From: Solobacterium sp.
GTDB lineage: Bacteria > Bacillota_I > Bacilli_A > Erysipelotrichales > Erysipelotrichaceae
Assembly: GCA_017419465.1 (NCBI GenBank)
Contig: JAFOLE010000013.1
Span: 1-10,155 of the forward strand
Reading direction: 5' to 3'
Length of the DNA: 10,155 nucleotides
Shown here: piece by piece, positions 1 to 5,967 of the stretch
Layout: every line of letters begins with the position of its first letter
Position numbering within the stretch: the first letter of the stretch is position 1
Notes under the pieces: generated by a model
Databases searched by the model: none
The model's input: only the letters and a program-made list of their open reading frames with translations
Told to the model about the DNA's origin: nothing
Translations under genes and position numbers: made by a program

Positions 1-198
1 CAGCGGTACGAGTGCATAGTAGTACAGCGCCCAGGAGAGAACGGAAGCACCGAAGATGACGAAGATAACCGCGATGCCCATACCGACGGCAGAGCTGAGT
101 TTTGTGGATACACCCATGAACGGGCACATACCGATAAACTTTGCGAGAATGACGTTATTGATCAGAAACGCCGACAGGAAGATTGTCAGAAGATTCAT
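1..198 (-). CDS. rnfA: RnfA, electron transport complex subunit A (N-terminal part, cut by window edge)
   Basis: Integral membrane subunit of the Rnf complex (ferredoxin:NAD+ oxidoreductase). Only the first 66 residues are present. They begin MNLLTIFLSAFLINNVILAK and contain the family motif around GMCPFMGVS. In Rnf/Nqr, RnfA and RnfE form an inverted pair of six-helix proteins that share a [2Fe-2S] cluster within the membrane. Cys25 in the CPF motif is one expected ligand; the second RnfA cysteine would lie beyond the edge. The start is fixed by an AGGAGG site inside the 3' end of rnfE, 9 bases before the ATG. Only 1 base separates it from the rnfE stop, so translation is probably coupled. 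rnfB would be expected next, off the left edge. Confidence 0.95.
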   Translation of the reverse strand, partial: MNLLTIFLSAFLINNVILAKFIGMCPFMGVSTKLSSAVGMGIAVIFVIFGASVLSWALYYYALVPL

Positions 199-199
199 A

Positions 200-931
200 T
201 TACGCAGCCTCCTTTACCTTCGCCGCAGCTGCAGCGGCAGCCTTTGCGGCTTCCTTGGCCGCATCTGCCTTTGCCTTGGCGGCAGCTGCTTCCTTCTTCT
301 CATTATTGAGCTTATATGCGGAAACAAGCGCTGCGAGAATCGCAAAGGTCAGGAATGCGCCGGTCTGAGTGGTGAATACCGGAATTTCAAATCCTTCCGG
401 GATGAGACGCAGCGAGAAGATCAGCTGGTTGGTCATCGGGTTGGAAAGCTCAATCACGCCGCTGCCGAGAATCTGACGGATCAGGCTCATTGCGAGCAGT
501 GAGAACGTGTAGGAGAGCCCCATCATGAGACCGTCACGTGCGGATTCCGCCACGTTGTGTGAACATGCATAGGCTTCGGCACGGCCGAGGATGATGCAGT
601 TGACAACGATCAGGTCGATGAAGGTTCCGAGCGTTGTGTAGAGCTCCGGTGTATATGCCTGCATTAACATGCCGACAAGGGTAACCAGTGTAGCGATGAC
701 AACGATGTAGACCGGAATATGGATCTCATCCGGTGTCAGCGGCGCAATCAGCGAGATAACGATATTGGAAATCGTAAGGACAACGATAACCGCAACGCCC
801 ATGCCGAGTGCGTTGTTGAGAGTGGTTGTAATTGCGAGAGTCGAGCAGATACCGAGATACAATCCGAAGACCGGATTGTTATAGATCATCTCTGACCAGA
901 AACCGCGTTTCTTTTCATTCGATTCACTCAT
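200..931 (-). CDS. rnfE: RnfE, electron transport complex subunit E with Ala/Lys-rich C-terminal tail
   Basis: Six-helix membrane subunit of Rnf, partner of RnfA. It is 243 residues long. Recognisable family segments are NNPVFGLYLGIC (about 18-29), NALGMGVAV (about 40-48) and VVNCIILGRAEAYA (about 109-122). Cys29 and Cys112 match the two cysteines expected to help hold the intramembrane [2Fe-2S] cluster shared with RnfA. The canonical protein ends near residue 207 (after SAYKLNN). Here about 33 further residues follow, made almost only of Ala, Lys and Glu, including a run of seven alanines; this is predicted to be a helical soluble tail. The start at 931 has GAGGAGG 5 bases upstream, directly after the rnfG stop codon; the intergenic gap is 12 bases. 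Confidence 0.95.
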   Translation of the reverse strand: MSESNEKKRGFWSEMIYNNPVFGLYLGICSTLAITTTLNNALGMGVAVIVVLTISNIVISLIAPLTPDEIHIPVYIVVIATLVTLVGMLMQAYTPELYTTLGTFIDLIVVNCIILGRAEAYACSHNVAESARDGLMMGLSYTFSLLAMSLIRQILGSGVIELSNPMTNQLIFSLRLIPEGFEIPVFTTQTGAFLTFAILAALVSAYKLNNEKKEAAAAKAKADAAKEAAKAAAAAAAKVKEAA

Positions 932-943
932 AACTGCCTCCTC

Positions 944-1450
944 TTATCTTGCATTGAAGAGCGCGACAGCCGCCGCAAAGCCCTTCTGTACTGCTGTGGA
1001 TGTCAGTGTCGCACCGGACAGCAGCGGTGCGGTGTCAGACGTGGTCAGCGCATTGATCTGCGAGACATATTCATCTTCGAAGCAGCGCTTTCCGAATCCG
1101 CTGGTTTCATTTTCCGCCAGGACCTGATAGCCGCCGACGGTACCGTCATCGTTGAACGCGAGCAGGAAGTCAAATCCGTCAGAAGCGTAGCCGACACCGT
1201 GGATCTTATAGATCATGCCTTTGCCTTCCGCGCTGTAGACGCCCTGGATCATGCCGCTTTCATCTTCGAAATCAACTGCTGTAAAGTTTGCGCCCGGATA
1301 GATCTTCTCAAGATTGGCCTTTTCATTGGCGATTGCCGCTTCCGCAATGATCGGTGCGGTGAGGGCATTGACGCCGCCGAGAAGAAGACCGCAGATCGCG
1401 CAGAGAACTCCGAGCAGAACAACTTTGTATAAGGTTCCTTCTCTATTCAT
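944..1450 (-). CDS. rnfG: RnfG, FMN-carrying electron transport complex subunit G
   Basis: Extracytoplasmic Rnf subunit anchored by one N-terminal helix (about residues 8-30, hydrophobic, after a short cytoplasmic MNREGTLYK). The rest is an FMN-binding domain. The signature is LLSGATLTSTAV (144-154 region), in which Thr148 of SGAT is the expected site of the phosphoester-linked FMN that ApbE attaches. At 168 residues it is compact for RnfG. An AGGAGG site sits 6 bases before the ATG, inside the end of rnfD, and only one base separates the two genes. In the complex it relays electrons between the RnfA/E cluster and the flavin of RnfD. Confidence 0.95.
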   Translation of the reverse strand: MNREGTLYKVVLLGVLCAICGLLLGGVNALTAPIIAEAAIANEKANLEKIYPGANFTAVDFEDESGMIQGVYSAEGKGMIYKIHGVGYASDGFDFLLAFNDDGTVGGYQVLAENETSGFGKRCFEDEYVSQINALTTSDTAPLLSGATLTSTAVQKGFAAAVALFNAR

Positions 1451-1451
1451 G

Positions 1452-3404
1452 TCAGTCCTCCTGAGCGGCTTTCAGTGCCGCCTGCGCCATGGATGCCACG
1501 GACCTTGTCGTGAAGGTTGCGCCGGTGACGAAGTTCACTTCGTCATCCAGGCCTTTTCCTTCAAACTGCGCCAGTGCGCCGTCGCTTGTCGCCATATCGC
1601 CGACGCCTGCAGTATCACCGAATGTGATCATACTGACCGAGGTGACCTTGCCCGTTGCTTTGTCGACAACGACCATTGCCTGGTTCATCTCATATTCGCC
1701 GTCCGCGTTTGTCACAAGACCGAAGCCCTTCGCTTCGCATGCGTACCGCACGGTGTTATTTTCTTCACCGTCAAGCACGCAGCTTGCCTTGTTTGCGTTG
1801 AAGTTGTAGGACATCGGAAGTGCATCGCCGAAGTTTACGTCCGCCGCTGCCGGTTTCGCAGCTGTCTCGCCGGAAGTTCCCGGTTCCGCACCGGCCTCCT
1901 TCAGAGCTGCCTGCACCATGGAAGCTACAGACCGTGTCGTGAAGGTCGCACCGGTGACGAGGTTCACTTCGTCATCCAAGCCTTTGCCTTCAAACTGCGC
2001 CAGCGCCGCATCGCTTGTCGCCGCATCGCCGACGCCTTCGGTATCGCCGAATGTGATCATATTGACCGAGGTGACCTTGCCGGTTGCCTTGTCGACAACG
2101 ACCATTGCCTCGTTCATCTCATATTCGCCGTCCGCATTTGTCACAAGGCCGAATCCTTTCGCCTTGCATGCGTACCGTACGGTATCGTTTTCCTCACCGT
2201 CAAGCACGCAGCTTGCCTTGTTCGCATTGAAGTTGTAAGTCATCGGGAGCGCTTCGCCGAAGTTCACATCTCCGCCTGCAGGTGCAGCCGCCTCGCCGGA
2301 AGCTGCCGGTGCGCTGCCGGAGGATGCCGGAGCGGTTTCCTTCGGTTTGACCGAAGTTCCGACCAGGAGCGCCAGTGCTGCGAAGCATGCGCTTCCGATC
2401 AGGACGGTCTTCCTGAACTTCGCCGCATCCTTGATCTGGTTGCCGTCGAAGAGTTTGTCGATCGCCGGGGTAAGCATGTTCATCAGCAGGATGGCGAAGA
2501 GAACACCGTCTGCGAAGTTCGCCTTGAGACGGATGATGAGCGTCAGGGACGCTGCGCCGATTGCCCAGAGAATGCGTCCGGGAATCGTAACCGGTGTGGT
2601 GACCGGATCGGTTGCCATGAAGACGCCGCCGAAGAGGATGCCGCCTGCCAGAACATTGAATAATGCATATTCAATTCCGGCACCGTGCATCAGGCCGATG
2701 CAGAGGGCTTCCACAAAGACCGTGCAGATGTAGAAGACCGGTGTCTGCCAGTCGATATCACGCTGCCAGATCAGGAACGCGCCGCAGCAGAGAATCAGAA
2801 GTGCACAGGTGCTGCCGATCGTACTCGGATACTGGCCCAGGAACATTTTGCCGAGTCCGCCGTACTGGGAGATGAAGGAAGCGAAATTTCCGCCTGGAAT
2901 CATCCAGCCGATGGAACTTGCGGCCTGCGTCGGTGTGGCACCGGTCGCAAAGTCAACGTTGTAGCCCGCCGCGAAGTTGCCCATGATGAGCGCTGCGCCG
3001 AAGGCTGCCGGGTTGAAGATGTTCTGACCGAAGCCGCCGAATACGAGCTTGCCGAAGTATACTGCCAGGACCGTGCATACCGCCATCGCGAAGTAGGAGG
3101 TGTCGATCCGGGAAATCAGTACGAGAATCAGCGCTGTGATAATTGAGTAGGAGGACTTCATGTCCTTCATGATGTCTTTCGACTTTGCGAACTTGTAGAA
3201 TACCGCATCGGTCGCAAGCGCTGCGACAACGGCATCACATGCCAGCAGGATAACGCGGAGTCCGTACTGTGCGCCGAATGCGGCACAGTAGTAGATCACT
3301 GCGTAGAGAAGAACCGCGCACAGGCACAGTCCGAGATCCTTCATGATTCCGGTTGTGCTCTTTTCGTTGCGGTAGTTCGGAGAGGGGTTAAATGTCAGTT
3401 TCAT
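1452..3404 (-). CDS. rnfD: RnfD fused to two tandem C-terminal FMN-binding domains
   Basis: Membrane subunit of Rnf, 650 residues; ordinary RnfD is roughly 300-350. Residues 1-350 are the polytopic NQR2/RnfD core, including GQNIFNPAAFG (126-136), the covalent FMN site TGAT at 154-157 (Thr157) and a last membrane helix at about 333-350. Lys329, Arg331 and Lys332 precede that helix, which by the positive-inside rule puts the C-terminus outside. A Pro/Ala/Ser/Gly linker (351-378) leads to FMN-binding domain 1 (about 379-503, TGAT with Thr487). A second linker leads to domain 2 (about 522-650, TGAT with Thr630). The two domains match at 112 of 123 aligned residues, offset by 143. Three covalent FMN sites are therefore predicted in one chain. 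Each added domain has two cysteines (399/413 and 542/556). A GGGAGGG site overlaps the rnfC stop. The fusion reads through in one frame with no sign of a frameshift. Confidence 0.93.
   Translation of the reverse strand: MKLTFNPSPNYRNEKSTTGIMKDLGLCLCAVLLYAVIYYCAAFGAQYGLRVILLACDAVVAALATDAVFYKFAKSKDIMKDMKSSYSIITALILVLISRIDTSYFAMAVCTVLAVYFGKLVFGGFGQNIFNPAAFGAALIMGNFAAGYNVDFATGATPTQAASSIGWMIPGGNFASFISQYGGLGKMFLGQYPSTIGSTCALLILCCGAFLIWQRDIDWQTPVFYICTVFVEALCIGLMHGAGIEYALFNVLAGGILFGGVFMATDPVTTPVTIPGRILWAIGAASLTLIIRLKANFADGVLFAILLMNMLTPAIDKLFDGNQIKDAAKFRKTVLIGSACFAALALLVGTSVKPKETAPASSGSAPAASGEAAAPAGGDVNFGEALPMTYNFNANKASCVLDGEENDTVRYACKAKGFGLVTNADGEYEMNEAMVVVDKATGKVTSVNMITFGDTEGVGDAATSDAALAQFEGKGLDDEVNLVTGATFTTRSVASMVQAALKEAGAEPGTSGETAAKPAAADVNFGDALPMSYNFNANKASCVLDGEENNTVRYACEAKGFGLVTNADGEYEMNQAMVVVDKATGKVTSVSMITFGDTAGVGDMATSDGALAQFEGKGLDDEVNFVTGATFTTRSVASMAQAALKAAQED
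1473..1841 (-). repeat. Direct repeat copy B (second FMN-binding domain of RnfD)
   Basis: Second copy of the intragenic tandem duplication, coding RnfD residues 522-644. It keeps the TGATFTTRSVAS flavinylation motif and both cysteines of copy A. Changes relative to copy A are mostly conservative (Glu/Asp, Thr/Ser, Asp/Asn, Glu/Gln, Leu/Phe). Conservation of the FMN-attachment motif in both copies argues that both are used. Confidence 0.93.
1902..2270 (-). repeat. Direct repeat copy A (first FMN-binding domain of RnfD)
   Basis: This stretch codes residues 379-501 of RnfD and is repeated 429 bases away in the same orientation. The proteins of the two copies differ at 11 of 123 positions. At DNA level one 105-base stretch compared by eye (from 1918, against 1489) has about 13 mismatches, some silent and some changing the protein. 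The surrounding Ala/Pro linker (SGE...AA...) also appears twice with a one-residue length difference, so the duplication probably included the linker. Confidence 0.93.
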
Positions 3405-3422
3405 ATTCTTCTGTTCCCTCCC

Positions 3423-4709
3423 TTATTTCACCAGCGCCATATAGCGCTTCGCTCTGCGGACGCCCTCTGTAACATCCAGCTTGGACGGGCAGATGTATGT
3501 GCAGAGACCGCACTCGATGCAGTCCATGACACTGAGTTTCTTGAGGCTGTCGATGTCCTTGATTTTTTCGCATGCATTGATGCGTACCGGTACGAGACCG
3601 GACGGACATGTTTCCGTGCACTTTCCGCAGCGCAGGCACTTGACCGAGAACGGTTCACGGTGCTGCAGAACGGTAAGGCCGTTGTTTGCGATGCCGATGA
3701 CGAACTGGTCGTTCGGAATCGTGCGTCCCATCATCGGGCCGCCCGCGATGAGCAGGCAGTCCTCGCCGACGTAGCCGCCGCACTGCCGGATGACTTCGGA
3801 TGCCGGGGTGCCGACCGGAACGATCACGTTCTGCGGCTCCTTGACGCCGTCACCGGAAACCGTCAGATACTTGGCGGTGATCGGCATGCCGTTCTTCATC
3901 GCATTGCCCAGGGCAATACAGGTACTGACGTTGTTGAGGATGCAGCCGGCTTCCGCAGGCAGACGGTCATAACGCTTGCCTGTAAGCATGTAAATCAGCG
4001 TACGCTCCCATCCTGCCGGATAGATGTCCGCGACTTCAGCCACCTCAATCGGTGTTCCGTCGAACTGCTTGTGAAGCACTTCAATCAGATCCTTCTTGTC
4101 TTCCTTGACTGCGATCAGGCCTTTCGGCGCGGTCGACAGCTTCAGAAGCGCAAGTGCGCCGTCCCGCATCAGTTCCGGATTTGCCATGGAATTTGCGTAG
4201 TCCGCAGTCAGATACGGCTCGCATTCCACAGCGTTGATGATAAACAGGTCGATGCCTTCCGGTTTTGTGTATTTATTGAATGTAGGGAAGCCTGCGCCGC
4301 CAAGACCTGCCATGCCGGCAGACTTCACGAAATCGAGAATCTCCTCGCGTGTCGCAGTTTCATAATCAAATTCCCTGAACGCACGTGTCGCGCTGTGCTT
4401 GTGATCATTCTTAATGTGAATGTGATCACCTGGTTTCAGCGCAGCGGTCATGCGTTTCTCGATTCCCACAACAGTTCCGGAAACTGGTGAGAAAATCGGT
4501 ACATACCAGAACCCGTCTGTGGGTTCACCGATTCGTTGCCCGACTTTGACTTCATCTCCCTCTTTTACGAGCGGCGAGCATGCGGCTCTGCCGTTCACGA
4601 GGGGAATGTACAGATCATCCGGCTCTTCCAGAACAAGAACGTCCTTATGGGCGGTCAGTTCCTTGTGTCCATCCAGATGAAATCGCATCGGTCCGGTTAA
4701 AATAGACAT
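3423..4709 (-). CDS. rnfC: RnfC, NADH/FMN-binding and 2x[4Fe-4S] peripheral subunit
   Basis: Cytoplasmic Rnf subunit that exchanges electrons with NAD(H). It is 428 residues from the chosen start (MSILTGPMRF), a usual length. An N-terminal barrel-sandwich region (about 30-100) is followed by the Complex I 51-kDa-like nucleotide/FMN fold with the glycine-rich GLGGAGFPT (135-143). An SLBB-like segment comes next, then two ferredoxin motifs. Cluster 1 is CLRCGKCTETCP (Cys358, 361, 364, 368) and cluster 2 is CIECGLCTYICP (Cys397, 400, 403, 407). An upstream in-frame ATG at 4739 would add ten charged residues, but it lies at the predicted transcription start, and the purine-rich AGGAGAGGAAAGGG favours 4709. 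It is first gene of the operon and 18 bases from rnfD. Confidence 0.95.
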   Translation of the reverse strand: MSILTGPMRFHLDGHKELTAHKDVLVLEEPDDLYIPLVNGRAACSPLVKEGDEVKVGQRIGEPTDGFWYVPIFSPVSGTVVGIEKRMTAALKPGDHIHIKNDHKHSATRAFREFDYETATREEILDFVKSAGMAGLGGAGFPTFNKYTKPEGIDLFIINAVECEPYLTADYANSMANPELMRDGALALLKLSTAPKGLIAVKEDKKDLIEVLHKQFDGTPIEVAEVADIYPAGWERTLIYMLTGKRYDRLPAEAGCILNNVSTCIALGNAMKNGMPITAKYLTVSGDGVKEPQNVIVPVGTPASEVIRQCGGYVGEDCLLIAGGPMMGRTIPNDQFVIGIANNGLTVLQHREPFSVKCLRCGKCTETCPSGLVPVRINACEKIKDIDSLKKLSVMDCIECGLCTYICPSKLDVTEGVRRAKRYMALVK

Positions 4710-4744
4710 ATGTTCTTTCCCTTTCCTCTCCTGAAACATAATGC

Positions 4745-4753
4745 ATTATACCA
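4745..4753 (-). promoter_or_regulatory. Extended -10 promoter of the rnf operon
   Basis: On the minus strand this reads TGGTATAAT, a perfect -10 with the TGn extension. No convincing -35 box is visible at normal spacing, which is tolerated by extended -10 promoters. Transcription would start near 4738, giving a leader of about 29 bases that holds the rnfC ribosome binding site. Confidence 0.7.
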
Positions 4754-4773
4754 TTATTATTAAAATATTATGT

Positions 4774-4796
4774 ATCCGCTTTCACATGCGGCGGAT
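4774..4796. promoter_or_regulatory. Possible operator: inverted repeat between divergent rnf and apbE promoters
   Basis: ATCCGC (4774-4779) and GCGGAT (4791-4796) form a perfect 6-base inverted repeat with an 11-base spacer, so the half-site centres are 17 bases apart. It lies upstream of both divergent -10 boxes. A direct repeat TTTCAC (4780-4785 and 4800-4805, 20 bases apart) overlaps it. A shared regulator for rnf and apbE would fit, but a 6-base match can occur by chance, and I do not recognise the sequence as a known site. Confidence 0.3.
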
Positions 4797-4809
4797 TAAT
4801 TTCACTCTG

Positions 4810-4818
4810 TGCTACAAT
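4810..4818 (+). promoter_or_regulatory. Extended -10 promoter of apbE
   Basis: TGCTACAAT is an extended -10 with one mismatch to TATAAT. The expected transcription start (about 4825) falls just 3 bases before the apbE ATG, so the mRNA would be leaderless or nearly so. No Shine-Dalgarno sequence is visible upstream of that ATG, which agrees with this reading. Confidence 0.5.
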
Positions 4819-4827
4819 TTCATGTGC

Positions 4828-5952
4828 ATGAAGAAACTTATATTTCAAAATCTGGTATTGTCTGCCGTCCTGCTTACGGGATGCGCGGAGGCTGCTTCTC
4901 CTGCCGCGCCGGCCGTGCAGACCTTTCAGAATGTCACAATCGATTCCGGCTTTGACACGGTGATCACACTGGTAGAACAGACCTCGGATCAGGAGGCCTT
5001 CCAGGCCCACTATGATACGATGTGCGAACAGTTTTCCCGTTATAACAGCCTGTTTGATATCTATAACACCTACGAAGGCATTGCCAGCCTCAAGACGATC
5101 AACGACAGCGCCGGCATTGCGCCGGTCGCCGTCAGTGAAGAGGTGATCGACATGCTGGAACAGGCAAAGGAAATCTGTGACCTGTCCGACGGCGCCTTTG
5201 ACATTACGATGGGCTCGTTACTGCAGGTATGGCACCGCTATCGCGAGGACGGCCTTGCGGCCAACGAACAGGGAAAACGCGGCACTCTGCCGGATCCTGC
5301 GGAGCTGGAGGCAGCGGCCTCTCACCGCGGGTTTGAACATGTCATCATCGACCGTGAAGCGGGGACGGTATTTATCGATGATGCCCGGGTATCACTGGAT
5401 GCCGGCGGCATTGCGAAAGGATTCTCCGCGGAGCGCACGGCCCGCGTTCTCGAACAGGACGGCGCCATGCATGCGGCCGTCAACGCCGGCGGAAACAACC
5501 GCACGATCGGCGCAAAAGCCGACGGCAGCCCGTGGAATGTCGGAATTCAGAATCCGGACGGTCAGGGAAGCCTGTTTGTCGTGCGGGTTACCGGCACGAA
5601 CAGTTTTGTGACAAGCGGCGACTACGAACGTTATTACATTGCGGAAGGCGATGTGAAACTCCATCACATCATTGACCCCGCCACAAACATGCCCGCAGAC
5701 CGCTACCGCTCCGTGACAATCATCACGCCGGACAGCGGCGCGGCCGATGCCCTGAGCACTGCCCTCTTTGTACTGCCGTATGAAGAAGGCGAAGCACTTC
5801 TGAAGAAATACACGGAAAAAACCGGCGATCCTGCCGAAGCCATCTGGATCATGGCAAAGGATAAAGCGCAGGATGCGCCGCATACCCATCGTCTTGGGCA
5901 ATATACGATCGCATGGACCGACGGGCTGGAAGGCAGTCTTGTCTGGAACTGA
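4828..5952 (+). CDS. apbE: ApbE lipoprotein, FAD:protein FMN transferase
   Basis: Transfers FMN from FAD to the threonine of S/TGAT motifs in Rnf/Nqr-type proteins, outside the membrane. It is 374 residues long and starts MKKLIFQNLVLSAVLLTGC, a lipoprotein signal with lipobox LTGC and lipidated Cys19. ApbE motifs appear in order: LSDGAFDITMGSLL (119-132), SLDAGGIAKGFSAERTA (189-205), VNAGGNNRTIG (218-228), TSGDYERYY (262-270), HHIIDPATNMPADRY (279-293) and ADALSTALFVL (306-316), which holds the conserved Asp/Thr of the metal site. The open frame extends upstream to 4741, but that extension lies before the promoter and would bury the signal peptide, so 4828 is chosen. Divergent placement next to rnf, whose RnfG and RnfD carry four TGAT/SGAT sites, points to those as substrates. 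Confidence 0.95.
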   Translation: MKKLIFQNLVLSAVLLTGCAEAASPAAPAVQTFQNVTIDSGFDTVITLVEQTSDQEAFQAHYDTMCEQFSRYNSLFDIYNTYEGIASLKTINDSAGIAPVAVSEEVIDMLEQAKEICDLSDGAFDITMGSLLQVWHRYREDGLAANEQGKRGTLPDPAELEAAASHRGFEHVIIDREAGTVFIDDARVSLDAGGIAKGFSAERTARVLEQDGAMHAAVNAGGNNRTIGAKADGSPWNVGIQNPDGQGSLFVVRVTGTNSFVTSGDYERYYIAEGDVKLHHIIDPATNMPADRYRSVTIITPDSGAADALSTALFVLPYEEGEALLKKYTEKTGDPAEAIWIMAKDKAQDAPHTHRLGQYTIAWTDGLEGSLVWN

Positions 5953-5954
5953 TA

Positions 5955-5960
5955 TATAAT
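5955..5960 (+). promoter_or_regulatory. Possible -10 box just before the ion-channel gene
   Basis: TATAAT occurs between the apbE stop (5952) and the channel ATG (5968). A start site about 7 bases downstream would coincide with the ATG and give a leaderless transcript. No good -35 lies at 16-18 bases, and AT-rich gaps can produce this by chance. Co-transcription with apbE across the 15-base gap is the alternative. Confidence 0.35.
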
Positions 5961-5967
5961 TGGGATT

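Noticed and set aside
1473..2270. CRISPR or mobile-element explanation for the repeat in rnfD
   Set aside because: There are only two long copies, both fully coding and in frame, with no spacers, terminal inverted repeats or transposase.
1314..2663. Long open frame of 449 codons on the plus strand opposite rnfD and rnfG
   Set aside because: It is antisense to well-supported genes, shows an internal repeat only because rnfD has one, is rich in Cys/His/Arg as typical of shadow frames, and lacks a ribosome site.
3660..4490. Open frame of 276 codons on the plus strand opposite rnfC
   Set aside because: rnfC has two complete ferredoxin motifs and the GGAGFP motif. The antisense frame has none of the marks of a gene.
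4741..4827. Upstream extension of apbE (29 codons from 4741)
   Set aside because: It covers the divergent promoters and would place a basic, Cys-containing segment before the lipoprotein signal.
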